DNA from: Thiohalomonas denitrificans
GTDB taxonomy: Bacteria > Pseudomonadota > Gammaproteobacteria > Thiohalomonadales > Thiohalomonadaceae
DNA length: 64,000 nt
NCBI RefSeq assembly: GCF_016841685.1
Contig: NZ_JAENYR010000006.1
Location: forward strand, 1 to 64,000
Direction of reading: 5' to 3'
Part shown: piece after piece, positions 1-9,324 of the stretch
Position numbering within the stretch: the stretch's first letter is position 1
Layout: each line of letters opens with the position of its first letter
Notes under the pieces: model-generated
What the model was told of the DNA's origin: nothing
Database searches by the model: none
The model's input: the letters and a program-made list of their open reading frames with translations, nothing else
Position numbers and translations under genes: made by a program

Positions 1-310
1 ACTTCGTCGCCGGGGCTCCTCGTAATGACAGCGGGGGCAAGTTCATCAGGAGGAGACCCAGCGACGCGGCAATCTGGGGCTTTGGGAGCAGAAGATTACT
101 TCGTCGCTTAGGCTCCTCGTAATGACAGCGAGGACAAGTTCATCAGGAGGAGCCTCAGCGACGCGGCAATCTCGGGGTTGGGAGTAGAGATTACTTCGTC
201 GCCCGGGCTCCTCGTAATGACAGCGGGGGCAAGCTCTTCAGGAGGAATCTCGGCGACGTGGCAATCTCAGGGTTGGGAGTAGAAATTACCACGTCGCTCA
301 GGCTCTTCAT
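1..310. repeat. Tandem repeat array, about 95-97 bp units
   Basis: Three full units and part of a fourth begin with ACTTCGTCGC at 1, 98 and 193, and with the diverged ACCACGTCGC at 288, giving periods of 97, 95 and 95 bp. Each unit carries CTCCTCGTAATGACAG and a GACG(C/T)GGCAATCT tail, so each unit can pair with its neighbour. The array may begin before the window. No coding capacity is seen; it resembles the non-coding palindromic repeats scattered between genes in many proteobacteria. Confidence 0.8.
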
Positions 311-379
311 AATGGACCGGCAGGAGCGAGTTGTTCATCAACAGAAGAACGGGCCAGCACCCATTATTCCAGGTGGCGA

Positions 380-1027
380 TCAGGGCAGCTTGCCTCGCTC
401 GCTGAGATAGGCCGCCTCGGCTTCCGTGAGTTCCACCTCGTCATAGCCGTCCAACATGGGTCGCAAGTGGTGCCAGAAGGAGCCACCGATGGTAAGCAGG
501 TAGGCGTGCACCACCACGAAGGCGAGTATGGCGTAGGCGGCGAGCAGGTGAATTGCTGCCACCCAGCCGAGGGCGTCGGCATTACTGGCCGGATCGGCCC
601 AGAGGTTATAAGTGAGATAGGCAACCCCGGTGATCCAGACCGCGGGGAAGAGCACCAGCTTCAGGGCCAGGTAGGCGAGCGCCTGAAGCGGATTGTGTTT
701 GCGCCAGAACGCCTTGCGGTAGGGGTGACGCTCGCCCTTGAAGATCCCGTAGGCATAAAAGCGAGCCACCGCCCACAGACCCTGTGTGGTGGGCAGGTAG
801 TGGCGCCAGGCACCGGTCGTAAAATGCCAGAAGATGGCCAGCAGCCACAAGACAATGAGCGCGATGGCGGACCAGGAGTGTAAACCCGCCGCGGCTTCGA
901 AGGTGATCGTGTGGTGGAGACCGTGGACGGCCAGTCCGGTGAACAACAGGGTCATGATCAGCAGCATCTGCGTCCAATGCCAGAAGCGCTCGAAGCGGCT
1001 AAAGACCATTACGCGGCGTCGGGTCAT
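380..1027 (-). CDS. Membrane cytochrome b (b561 / Ni-Fe hydrogenase b-type family)
   Basis: A 215-residue inner-membrane protein with about four hydrophobic helices (residues 18-36, 53-70, 117-140 and 155-180). Histidines suitable as heme b ligands lie in or next to them: RFWHW near 15, GLHSW near 50, FWHF near 67 and VVVHAY near 172. The size and pattern fit the cytochrome b subunits of hydrogenases and thiosulfate reductases, which pass quinol electrons to a periplasmic partner. It starts inside the stop of the upstream octaheme cytochrome gene (4-bp overlap), so it is the likely quinol-side anchor of that enzyme. The family call is firm; the partner role is inferred from the gene order. 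Confidence 0.8.
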   Translation of the reverse strand: MTRRRVMVFSRFERFWHWTQMLLIMTLLFTGLAVHGLHHTITFEAAAGLHSWSAIALIVLWLLAIFWHFTTGAWRHYLPTTQGLWAVARFYAYGIFKGERHPYRKAFWRKHNPLQALAYLALKLVLFPAVWITGVAYLTYNLWADPASNADALGWVAAIHLLAAYAILAFVVVHAYLLTIGGSFWHHLRPMLDGYDEVELTEAEAAYLSERGKLP

Positions 1028-2733
1028 GTTGCCCTCCTCCGGGCAGCCGAAATGAGGCGCAGCAAAGTGTGCAGTAGAACAGCGGCCAGTGACCCTCCCA
1101 CGAGCAACAGACCAATCCAGTCCGTCCAGCGCCCGTCACGGCCCGGCAGATAGAAGCCGCCCAGGTCGGCCAGGCGGCCGTTGTCACTGTGGCACGCGGC
1201 GCAAGCGAGGGCCTCCTCCTTCGGAGCCACCATGTGGGTTGTGGGCCAGTACGAATAGGTCTCGATAAAACCGTGCTCGCCGCTGTAGGGGATGTCGTTC
1301 TTTTCCATGCCGCGGGCGATGGCCCGGCCGAAATCGTAGTTACCCCAGAAGGCGTCCGGGTCATCTCCCCAGAGGTGCATGTAGACCAGCGTATTCTTGC
1401 CTTTGTCGTACGGCTGCACGCTGTGCATTCGTTTGAAGGGCCAGATGCGCGCCCCGGGGTCGTTGGCCGCACCCTCGAAGCGATTGATGGGAATGGGGGC
1501 GTCATCCGGGTCGAAGCGGGTATCGATGGTGGTATAGATCATGCGCCCATCGAACCAGGCGTAGCGGGGAACGATGTTTTCATCGTACTCGAAGCTCCCC
1601 TTGATGGTTTTGTAGGTGGCGCGGTGTTCGCCATTGCCCTGGGTATAGTTCTTCTCCTTGTAAGCCACCCCATCGCGGGTGCGACCGGCGGTGCGCCAGT
1701 CCCAGAAGGTCATGGTTGCGACCCCGCCACGGGCCATGGCGGGGATGTGACACGTCTGGCACGCCACCCGATCCACATGGTCGTTGAGCTTGAGCCCTGC
1801 GGCCTCGGTGTTGGCATGGGGCGCCGTGCCGTGGCACGACTCACAAGTAGCCACATCACGGCGCATACCGGGCTTGCCGGTCCCTCCGGTGTCACGTGCC
1901 ACCACGTTATAGCGGCTACCGGCCCAGAGATGCTTTTCAGTCACATGGCATTGGGTGCAGGGGAAATTGAGCCCTTCGGCGTCCATGTGCACGTCCAGGG
2001 CGCGGGGCGGTGCGCCGAGGGAGGAGTCGAGGTCGCCATGCTTGACGCCATCACCACCACCACCGAAGAAGTGACAGACACCGCAATTCTCGCGCCCCGG
2101 CTGGCCCACGTCCTGTGCCACGCGAGCCCAGTCGAAAGGCTCCTTCCCTTCGAACATGATGGAGCAGGCCTCGTTGCCCTTGGTGGGCGGAGGCCGGTAG
2201 TAGCTGCCGGTGCGATCATGGCAGATGAGGCAATCGATGTTTTCGGCGCGGGTAAAGTCGAATTGGTTGTTCTCCCAGTTGTAACCGGTGTGACACTGGG
2301 CACACATCCCTTCATTGCCGCGTGCGTTGGTGCAGAAATTGTTCACCAGATGCCGCTTGCCCAGCAGCTGGTCGGTCTCGGGATGGCGGTACTCCCAGGT
2401 CCAGTGGATGGACTCCATGAACTGATCATCCGCCTCGGTATGGCATTCGAGACAGGCGCGGGTCACATCGGGACCGCTTGTGAACGGCCCCTGCAATTGC
2501 TCGAATTTGCTGTGGTCGGCCGTAGAACCGGCATCGGTGCGTCGGGAGGCGGAGAGTGAACCTTCGCTATGGAAGGTCATGTCAGAGTCGACACCACTTT
2601 CTTCATCGGTAGTAGCAGACAGCGGGAGCGGTAAAAATGCCAGTAGTAACACCGGCCACAGGGCAAGGCACGGCAACTTGCCTGGTGATTGCGAAGCAAA
2701 AAATGCTGAGAAATCTATCCGGAAAACCTGCAC
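1024..2733 (-). CDS. Octaheme c-type cytochrome, tetrathionate reductase (OTR) family
   Basis: A 569-residue exported multiheme cytochrome. Eight CXXCH sites are visible: CLECH, CAQCH, CLICH, CGVCH, CTQCH, CESCH, CQTCH and CAACH. The stretch CGVCHFFGGGGDGVKHGD, followed by DVHM, is typical of the octaheme tetrathionate reductase family known from Shewanella, whose members can reduce tetrathionate, nitrite or hydroxylamine in vitro. There is an N-terminal signal peptide, and one transmembrane helix at the C-terminus (about 540-560) that anchors the protein to the periplasmic face. The gene precedes and overlaps the cytochrome b gene, so the pair may form a quinol-dependent reductase. The physiological substrate cannot be read from the sequence. 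Confidence 0.88.
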   Translation of the reverse strand: MQVFRIDFSAFFASQSPGKLPCLALWPVLLLAFLPLPLSATTDEESGVDSDMTFHSEGSLSASRRTDAGSTADHSKFEQLQGPFTSGPDVTRACLECHTEADDQFMESIHWTWEYRHPETDQLLGKRHLVNNFCTNARGNEGMCAQCHTGYNWENNQFDFTRAENIDCLICHDRTGSYYRPPPTKGNEACSIMFEGKEPFDWARVAQDVGQPGRENCGVCHFFGGGGDGVKHGDLDSSLGAPPRALDVHMDAEGLNFPCTQCHVTEKHLWAGSRYNVVARDTGGTGKPGMRRDVATCESCHGTAPHANTEAAGLKLNDHVDRVACQTCHIPAMARGGVATMTFWDWRTAGRTRDGVAYKEKNYTQGNGEHRATYKTIKGSFEYDENIVPRYAWFDGRMIYTTIDTRFDPDDAPIPINRFEGAANDPGARIWPFKRMHSVQPYDKGKNTLVYMHLWGDDPDAFWGNYDFGRAIARGMEKNDIPYSGEHGFIETYSYWPTTHMVAPKEEALACAACHSDNGRLADLGGFYLPGRDGRWTDWIGLLLVGGSLAAVLLHTLLRLISAARRRAT

Positions 2734-2846
2734 CGGTTGGGCCTCTCTTCCTGTAATTAATTACCTTAACTTGGAAATAGTTTTAACTGCACTCCATTGC
2801 TTCTATTATCGCACATCCGAACAGTCTGGGATCCACGTTGCGATAC

Positions 2847-5135
2847 TCAGTGATTGCCAAGCAGGCGCTTTTCTGCAGAAACGGCCAGTTGGGCAAGCCG
2901 GGCGAGGATCCGCTGGCGGATAGCTTGTGTGCGGGAGAGGGCCATGCCGGCCACATCCAGCAACCCGTAGGGATCGGCCTCATCGAAATCACCGTTAATG
3001 GCGTGTTTTGCCATATTGTCCTCCACAACCGGCACACCGAAGGGCCAGGGGGCTTCCCTCAGGTTGAGCCGGATGGCCATCAAGAGCTGACTCACATCTC
3101 TGACACGTTCGTCGATGCGATCTTTGAGGGCATTATTACGTGATGAACCATAGCTGAGCAGCAGCTCGAGAATCGTTGAATGCATATGCAGTGACCGGAG
3201 CTTGGGCAGGACTTCGTCCGTGCGACGGAGTGCAACGCGCAGCCGGCCGACCTCCTCCTGGAACTGACCAGGCGTACTTATGCTCAGGTAAGCAAGACCG
3301 ATTGCCAGTCTCTGTGAAGGTGCATGGACCGACTGCTGCAGCTTCCTGGCTGTCTTCTCCTCTTCACTCTCGAGTTCCCGGCACTCCCTGTGAATACTTT
3401 CGAGATCAACCTTTCCTTCAGGCAGGGGGATTTTCGCACTTACCAGAACCTCACGGGCATTGGCCTCGATCAGCTGTCGTTCGATCTCGAAGTAGTGCTG
3501 CAAGCTAACGCGATTGCCGACCTGCTCCTCTTTTGAGCGCACCGCTGCATCCCGGAGCTTCTCCCGCAGCATTGCTGCGCTTCCCTCGGGAAGGAGCTGG
3601 TGGAGCGGTACGGGTGCTCGATGAAGGTCCAGAAAGTAACTACGAAGCAGGCGTTCGGCGTTGGTCGGTTCGGCAACGATGGGCGTGAGCCGGTCAGGGG
3701 TTATCGGCGTAAGCAGCGTACTGCGATAATGCAAATAGCTGGTCCTCCGGCTCAGGCCTTCGAAGCCCGAGACGAGTTGGCGTGCTGGCCGTTCATCGGT
3801 GTAACGGGCCTTTTGAGGGTTCTTCTCGATCCGTTCGATCCGTTTGAGGTCAGTAGGGCGGGAACTGTCCACGCCGGCCGGTCCATCCTTTAACACCTTG
3901 CGAATTTTCGTCTGAAACTGCTCCGCCTGCTCACGGGCCAGTGACAGCGCGGCGACCGGCAAGCGTTCCGTCAGCTCTCGCTTGTCGATCCAGTTGCGCT
4001 CCTCTTGCTCCGCGGCCGCATCGAGGGCCATTTCCAACAGATGCTGCATGGATAGAGTGCTGCGGAACACTTCGCTGCCGCTAAGCCGCGCCTGAATCCT
4101 GTCCGAACGAAACTGCAGTAACTCGAGGGGACCGGAAGAGACGGCGGTGACTATTCTCAGAAGGCCGCGGTGGAGATCACGGGAGAGGGCGAGAAGCTTC
4201 CACCCGATATGACCAAGCAGGGCGGCAGGTCCCGAGTGCTTTTTCAGCTTTTCCATCAGATGGTCCAGCTCATCCTTGCCGAAGACCGCCTGTCGGAGGC
4301 GCTGATCGCTGGCGCGAACGAACTGGGTGCGCCGAGCCGCCTGATTCCGGCCCAGATATCCAAGCTCGCGCCCAAGCACCCCGGCTAATTGCCGGACGGT
4401 AAGTCCTCCGATGAGGGTGAGTCCCAACTGGAGCGTGGGTCGCCTTGCCGGGATCTCCGGAAGGGCCCCGAAGTTCAACGTAATTCTGGCACTGCAGTCG
4501 ACGGCGATGTTTGGGGGTACAGGCGCGTCAATCTGCCTACAGACCTCACTCAAGAGTTCATCCAGATGAGGCGCTTGGCCCGGCTTCAGGGTTATCGCCG
4601 AGACCGTGCGGCCACCGGGCAGCAATGGCTTGATGAGTAGCGCAATGAACGCAGCGCCGATCAATCCCGGCAGTGTATGGAACAGCAGCCCCGCCAGGCC
4701 ATACGTCCCGTAGAAATCGAGATTGAAAACCAGATGGTAAATCAGGGCAGCGGATAGCGACGCCAATACCAACAAATGGACCAGCCACAGAGTGCCCACC
4801 AACAGTGCCGCACCCGTGATGTTCATGCGATAGCGGAATCCGGCCGGTTTCGAAATCGCGCTGTCGGGCGCCTTTTGTTCTTTTTCCAACGTGGAGTTTC
4901 GAGGCCGGGATTCGAGCTTGGCAACGGCGCCTGTTGTGGCGATAGCCGCTAACAACCGTTGACCATCCTCGAGCCTCTCGACGGTCTTCAGCACACGAGG
5001 CTTCCCGGAAAACAGTGTCTCGATGTCCGTCGCGGAGCGGCGAAACAGCCGGGACAGGCGGATCTTTACCTCATCGGGATCCTTGCCGTCGCTGATTTGA
5101 CCGTCGAACAGTACTCTGTAGCTTTCTGCCACCAT
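2847..5135 (-). CDS. Membrane protein with inactivated M48 peptidase-like domain
   Basis: About 762 residues from the ATG at 5135; an in-frame start 13 codons upstream is possible. Residues 4-75 form a small domain of the pattern Y-x-V-x-F-x-G-x-I-x-DG that recurs at the start of the DUF898 protein at 53628. Two or three membrane helices follow (about 107-170), then a region laid out like an M48 metallopeptidase. The zinc site expected as HEXXH reads RELGY at 256-260, so both zinc-binding histidines are gone while Glu257 remains, and the later E-x-x-x-D zinc-ligand motif reads QFRSDR. It is therefore predicted to be non-catalytic. The rest of the protein is soluble and helical. The gene stands alone between the OTR pair and the sulfotransferase operon. 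Function unknown. Confidence 0.6.
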   Translation of the reverse strand: MVAESYRVLFDGQISDGKDPDEVKIRLSRLFRRSATDIETLFSGKPRVLKTVERLEDGQRLLAAIATTGAVAKLESRPRNSTLEKEQKAPDSAISKPAGFRYRMNITGAALLVGTLWLVHLLVLASLSAALIYHLVFNLDFYGTYGLAGLLFHTLPGLIGAAFIALLIKPLLPGGRTVSAITLKPGQAPHLDELLSEVCRQIDAPVPPNIAVDCSARITLNFGALPEIPARRPTLQLGLTLIGGLTVRQLAGVLGRELGYLGRNQAARRTQFVRASDQRLRQAVFGKDELDHLMEKLKKHSGPAALLGHIGWKLLALSRDLHRGLLRIVTAVSSGPLELLQFRSDRIQARLSGSEVFRSTLSMQHLLEMALDAAAEQEERNWIDKRELTERLPVAALSLAREQAEQFQTKIRKVLKDGPAGVDSSRPTDLKRIERIEKNPQKARYTDERPARQLVSGFEGLSRRTSYLHYRSTLLTPITPDRLTPIVAEPTNAERLLRSYFLDLHRAPVPLHQLLPEGSAAMLREKLRDAAVRSKEEQVGNRVSLQHYFEIERQLIEANAREVLVSAKIPLPEGKVDLESIHRECRELESEEEKTARKLQQSVHAPSQRLAIGLAYLSISTPGQFQEEVGRLRVALRRTDEVLPKLRSLHMHSTILELLLSYGSSRNNALKDRIDERVRDVSQLLMAIRLNLREAPWPFGVPVVEDNMAKHAINGDFDEADPYGLLDVAGMALSRTQAIRQRILARLAQLAVSAEKRLLGNH

Positions 5136-5218
5136 GGCCCTTCGTCTGGTTGGCGTTCGCCGACCTGCAAACATATGACGCCCGGAAACCGGGGAAATGA
5201 AACTGGGTCACAGTTTCT

Positions 5219-5797
5219 CTATTTTTTACGATCTTTTTGTGAGGGGCCCAATTGGGTCCCTGCGGCATTGTAGGTGACATCAAATTCCGCCACTGCTGCT
5301 TCAAAATCGCCCTCGGCACCGATGCGGTCCCAAAAGTCCCGAAAATCCTGTTGGGCATTTTCAAGACGGAACCGCATCTTGTTGGCCTTGCCGGCAAGGA
5401 ACAGCTCAATGTTGGCAGTGACGGTTTCCACATAGTCGAGCGCAACATCAAGGGCCCGGCTCTCGATGTCCTCGGGCAGGTAGAGATAAATGCCGTGGGC
5501 GTAGGCGGACATGATCAGGCCCGGATCGAGCCGCCCGGCGTAACTGCGGGCGACCGCACGCTGATCGCGCTGCAGGTGGACGTAAAAGACGTCGCGTGGG
5601 TAATCCCGCTCCAGGCGCCCCAGAAACCAGGCCAGCCGGTTGTCCGACTCGATGTGCCTGGGTGGGTAGTTCAGGCGTTCCGGGCCGAAACAGGCGACCC
5701 GGGTCTCATGGCCGCTGCTGTAATTCGTAATGTGCCGGCAGGCCCGCTCGAAGGTGGTCGAGCCGCAGCGGCCGGTACTGAGTACAAAGACGTTCAC
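5219..5797 (-). CDS. Sulfotransferase-family protein
   Basis: A 192-residue protein that opens with VLSTGRCGSTTF, the P-loop-like 5'-phosphosulfate-binding motif of PAPS-dependent sulfotransferases. A later segment, VFYVHLQRDQRAVARSY, matches the usual 3'-phosphate-binding R-x(7-8)-S region. It is short compared with many sulfotransferases but has both motifs. It overlaps the preceding glycosyltransferase gene by 4 bp and is last in a three-gene operon, so the acceptor is probably a glycan or glycolipid made by its neighbours. That acceptor is an inference. The tail is lysine-rich. Confidence 0.75.
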   Translation of the reverse strand: MNVFVLSTGRCGSTTFERACRHITNYSSGHETRVACFGPERLNYPPRHIESDNRLAWFLGRLERDYPRDVFYVHLQRDQRAVARSYAGRLDPGLIMSAYAHGIYLYLPEDIESRALDVALDYVETVTANIELFLAGKANKMRFRLENAQQDFRDFWDRIGAEGDFEAAVAEFDVTYNAAGTQLGPSQKDRKK

Positions 5798-7662
5798 GTA
5801 GCCACCTCCTCGCCGCGATGTTCGGGGAACGACCCATGATGATGGTGACGCAGAAGCGATTCCCAGGCAGCCCGATCACGAACGTAGCTGACGATCTCCC
5901 TCTTAATGGCGTCCAGCCGTTGACGGCGGTGCTTCTTTGATGCAATCAATGCATGGCCGTCCGCACCCGGCCCGAAATTGTGTTCGATATTGTCAAAGAA
6001 GCGCCGGAACTGCCGTCTCGCCGCCGCCAGTTCACTCCTGCTGTGCCACCAGTTGCCCGCATCGTCGAACCGGGCCCGTGCCTCGGCAAGCCTCGCCTGG
6101 ATAGCCCGGCGTTTGTCGGCATAAAACCGTTGCATGCGCTCCTCGACGGACGCGATCACCTCCCCTACTTTTCGGTCCGACAGAGGCGTTCCGGGATAGC
6201 CGAGTGCAATCAGCTCACTCACCGTAAAAAGCAAGACGTCACCAAAGAATTGCCTCTCGAACTCCCCGGACAGATCGACACAGCCCTGCCCCCGTTCGAC
6301 CCCGGGCCGAAACTCCGACTGCTCATCGACGGTGCGGGTGTGCAAAAGGGGCAGATTGGTGGCCACAAACTGGTTACCAAGCTCGGCCTGGAGCAGCCGG
6401 CCCAGGGTAGGGCCTGCCATGCGCAGCTTGAGATCGGCAAACGGAATGAAATACCTGAGCGCTTCAGTGGTCAGCACGTAGTTACCGGTGTAGACGGTCC
6501 GGGCGGGTGCCGCCGTCGCCACGGCATCCGAATAGCCGAAGTCAGTCGAGCGCGTGGGGTGCTCACCATCGAAGAAACGATCCAGTCGACCGGCAAACTC
6601 GGCCAGGCCGGCGAGGTGATCATGGACTCCCTCGAGGGCACACCGATAGGCATAGGCGCCCTCCTCACCCTGAAAACCGAACAGCCCGGCCATGTCATGG
6701 TAGGCCGCGTCTCCGCCATTTTGCGCAGCCGCATGAAAACCACAGGACCGGTCGGGGTCTGCCGAGGCCATGCCGTTCAGAAAGGCGATGATGTCGACGA
6801 GAAAATTGCCGGCCATCACCGCCGGGGAGACCGGCGGGTCGCCGACCACCTTGCCGGTGGCAACCTGGATATCGCATTCCGTGAACAGGCGATCCAGGGC
6901 ATGAAAGTAATTGAGAGCCGGGAGGTCCTCGTCTCCCCCCGGGCGCGTGACCCGTATCCTGAATTGTTCATCACTGTCCACGAAGAGGAACAGCGCCTGG
7001 TCGGGCCCGGACCTGCCGGCGGCAAACAGACAGGCCAGATTGCGCGTAACGGAGGCGCCCTTGTGGTGCATGCCGGTCCGGAAGGGCTCCCCCAGGATGG
7101 AGACGAGCCGGGTCCGCTCGGACACTGAAAGAGTGCCGAGGAGCCGTCGCTGCTCATCGGCACCGAAGTAGATTCCTTTGAGTCCCCGATGCGCGATTGC
7201 TTCTACGATTTCCCGGTTGCGGTCGATGATGGATGCATCTTTGGAGTCATCAGCCACCACTGCGACGATCTTCTTGAAGCGTCCGTCAAAGCCTCCGTAG
7301 CCGAACGCCCGGCACTGGGACAACAGGCTTTCGAGCACATTGTGAAGGTGCCGGGGCCGGTCAGCGACCGGGATGATCACGAAAAACCGATGCCGGCGGT
7401 CGACTCCGCGCTGCTCGATCAGTCTCTCCAGTTCGCGAAAGGCGTGTTGATAGTTTCCCAGCGTTTCGTGGTCCGGTCCGTCGGACCAGATCGCTCGCTC
7501 GATCAAAGGCAGACTGGATTCGTACAGTGTGATGAGGGCCCCGGGATCCGGCCAGCCTTCCGTCTCGGCGTGCAACCGCTGCCACCGCTCCCCCAGCTTC
7601 CGAATAGCGGGGTCGCTAACGAACTGATCAAGCAGAGTGCCAAGTGCCCGAGGAGTCCGCAT
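5794..7662 (-). CDS. Glycosyltransferase family 2-like protein
   Basis: A 622-residue cytosolic protein. From about residue 92 it has the fold signature of a GT-A glycosyltransferase: HRFFVIIPVADRPRHLHNVL as the N-terminal nucleotide-sugar strand, VVADDS, and FLFVDSDEQFRI near 227, which carries the DxD metal-binding motif. A helical N-terminal region of about 90 residues and a C-terminal arginine-rich helical region of about 130 residues flank the catalytic domain. It lies 6 bp downstream of the TPP enzyme gene and overlaps the sulfotransferase gene, so the three are co-transcribed. Donor and acceptor are unknown. Confidence 0.65.
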   Translation of the reverse strand: MRTPRALGTLLDQFVSDPAIRKLGERWQRLHAETEGWPDPGALITLYESSLPLIERAIWSDGPDHETLGNYQHAFRELERLIEQRGVDRRHRFFVIIPVADRPRHLHNVLESLLSQCRAFGYGGFDGRFKKIVAVVADDSKDASIIDRNREIVEAIAHRGLKGIYFGADEQRRLLGTLSVSERTRLVSILGEPFRTGMHHKGASVTRNLACLFAAGRSGPDQALFLFVDSDEQFRIRVTRPGGDEDLPALNYFHALDRLFTECDIQVATGKVVGDPPVSPAVMAGNFLVDIIAFLNGMASADPDRSCGFHAAAQNGGDAAYHDMAGLFGFQGEEGAYAYRCALEGVHDHLAGLAEFAGRLDRFFDGEHPTRSTDFGYSDAVATAAPARTVYTGNYVLTTEALRYFIPFADLKLRMAGPTLGRLLQAELGNQFVATNLPLLHTRTVDEQSEFRPGVERGQGCVDLSGEFERQFFGDVLLFTVSELIALGYPGTPLSDRKVGEVIASVEERMQRFYADKRRAIQARLAEARARFDDAGNWWHSRSELAAARRQFRRFFDNIEHNFGPGADGHALIASKKHRRQRLDAIKREIVSYVRDRAAWESLLRHHHHGSFPEHRGEEVAT

Positions 7663-7668
7663 CAGCCA

Positions 7669-9324
7669 TCAACGCCTCGAGCTGTAGGCGGGAAAGGCGT
7701 CCCGATCAATGATGATTTCAATGAGATTGATCCCTGCATCGAAGTCCAGGGCGCCGAACGCCTCATCGATATCCGCCTCGCGGCGAATGCACTGATAGGC
7801 TACGCCGAAAGCCGCCGCCAGTTGCGCGTAGTCGGGATTGGTGAAATCGCAGTCGATGAAGCGATCTTCATACCGCTGGTGCTGGTTCTTGCGGATCAAG
7901 CCGAGGGTGCCGTTATTAAACAAGATCACGGTCAGCGGGATACGGTAGTTGACCGCCGTCATCAGCTCCATGCAACACATCTGGAAACCCCCATCTCCGA
8001 GGATGGCGAAGGTCTGCCGTTGTGAGGCAAGCCGGGCGCCGATCGCGGCGGGGATGGCGTGGCCGAGCGACGAAATCCCGGAATTGGGGTGATAGCTGGT
8101 GGTACGGGAGGCATCCAGCAGGTTCTGAGCAAAGATGATGTTGTCGTCGAAGATCTGGTTTTCGTCCGTGAAGCGTTCGTTAAAGCGGCTGAAAAACTGT
8201 TCCACCAGGGGGAATTGGTCACCGAAAAGAGTGGACATCGCATTGCTGTGAATCTCATTTGGCCGCCGACCCGGTGCCGATAAGGCCGGGGACGTGCGGC
8301 CCCGCAGCCGGGCCAGGATACCCTCGAGCGAGTCCCCGATATCCCCGACCACCGCGACATCGGCCCGAAACACCTTCTCAATCTGCTCGGGATTGCGGTC
8401 GACCTGAACGATCTTCCGGTTGTCCAGCAACTGTCCATCCCAGAGATAACTGGTGCGTTCGTTGAAGGTGGCACCGAGCACCAGAAGCAGGTCGGCGTGC
8501 TCGACGATGTACTCGTAGGCCCGGCCGCTGGAGGTGACGCCGAGCGTACCGAGCGACCATTCGGAATGTTCATCGATAATGCCCTTGCCCTTGAGCGTGG
8601 TCGCCACCGGGATAGAGAGCGCCTGACTGAGTTGCGCAACGGCCTCATGCGAACCGGCCTGAATGCAGCCGTAGCCGGCTACGACCACCGGATTGCGGGC
8701 AGCAAGCAGCCGCTGGACCACATCATCCAGCAGTGGATCATCGCGACGCCTGGGCGAGGTGTGCCTTGTGGTCCGTATGGTGTCCAGCAGTTCCAGGTCG
8801 ATAAACTCCTGCTGCACATTGAACGGGAAACTCAGAAGGACCGGTCCAGGACAGTCGGAGAGCAAGGCGTTGCTCGCCTGATTGAGGACACTGGGCAGAT
8901 AATCGACCCGCTCCACCAGCCGGTGGTATCGGGTAATACCGCGGAACAGCGTCCCCTGATCGATGGCCCCGCCCTCGCCGGAACTCTCCTGGAGCCCCCC
9001 CTTGCCGAAGACCTCGGTAGAGGACTCGCCGGTAATGATCAACACCGGCTGGCGGTCGGCATAGGCATTGGCGATCCCGGTCACCAGATTGGTGGCGCCC
9101 GGGCCTGCTGTGGTGATACAGGCACCCATGCCGCCGGAGACGCGGGCATAGCCACCGGCCATGAAGGCGGCACCCTGCTCGTGTTTGGCAAGGATGCTCT
9201 TGATGGAGGAGTCGTACAGGCAGTCGTAGACCGGCAGAATATGGGCGCCCGGCATGCCGAAGACGCATTCGATGCCGAGCCGTTCCATGTACCGTACGAT
9301 GAATTCGCTGACCTGAACTTTCAT
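7669..9324 (-). CDS. Thiamine diphosphate-dependent enzyme, acetolactate synthase-like
   Basis: A 551-residue protein of the IlvB/pyruvate-decarboxylase superfamily. The N-terminal domain has FGMPGAH and the catalytic-type glutamate in KHEQGAAFMAGGYAR (Glu49). The C-terminal domain has the ThDP motif GDGGFQMCC followed by FNNGTLGL. The start is taken at the ATG at 9324, where the family homology begins; there is no good ribosome site, and an in-frame start exists at 9462. It is first in an operon with a glycosyltransferase and a sulfotransferase and has no small IlvN subunit beside it. A specialised decarboxylase or ligase is therefore more likely than branched-chain amino acid synthesis. The substrate is unknown. 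Confidence 0.8.
   Translation of the reverse strand: MKVQVSEFIVRYMERLGIECVFGMPGAHILPVYDCLYDSSIKSILAKHEQGAAFMAGGYARVSGGMGACITTAGPGATNLVTGIANAYADRQPVLIITGESSTEVFGKGGLQESSGEGGAIDQGTLFRGITRYHRLVERVDYLPSVLNQASNALLSDCPGPVLLSFPFNVQQEFIDLELLDTIRTTRHTSPRRRDDPLLDDVVQRLLAARNPVVVAGYGCIQAGSHEAVAQLSQALSIPVATTLKGKGIIDEHSEWSLGTLGVTSSGRAYEYIVEHADLLLVLGATFNERTSYLWDGQLLDNRKIVQVDRNPEQIEKVFRADVAVVGDIGDSLEGILARLRGRTSPALSAPGRRPNEIHSNAMSTLFGDQFPLVEQFFSRFNERFTDENQIFDDNIIFAQNLLDASRTTSYHPNSGISSLGHAIPAAIGARLASQRQTFAILGDGGFQMCCMELMTAVNYRIPLTVILFNNGTLGLIRKNQHQRYEDRFIDCDFTNPDYAQLAAAFGVAYQCIRREADIDEAFGALDFDAGINLIEIIIDRDAFPAYSSRR

Noticed and set aside
1..310. CRISPR array
   Set aside because: Units are 95-97 bp and similar along their whole length with no unique spacers, and no cas genes are present.
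1189..2559. Long plus-strand open frame of 456 codons
   Set aside because: It lies entirely opposite the octaheme cytochrome gene, has low-complexity composition typical of an antisense frame in GC-rich DNA, and no domain.
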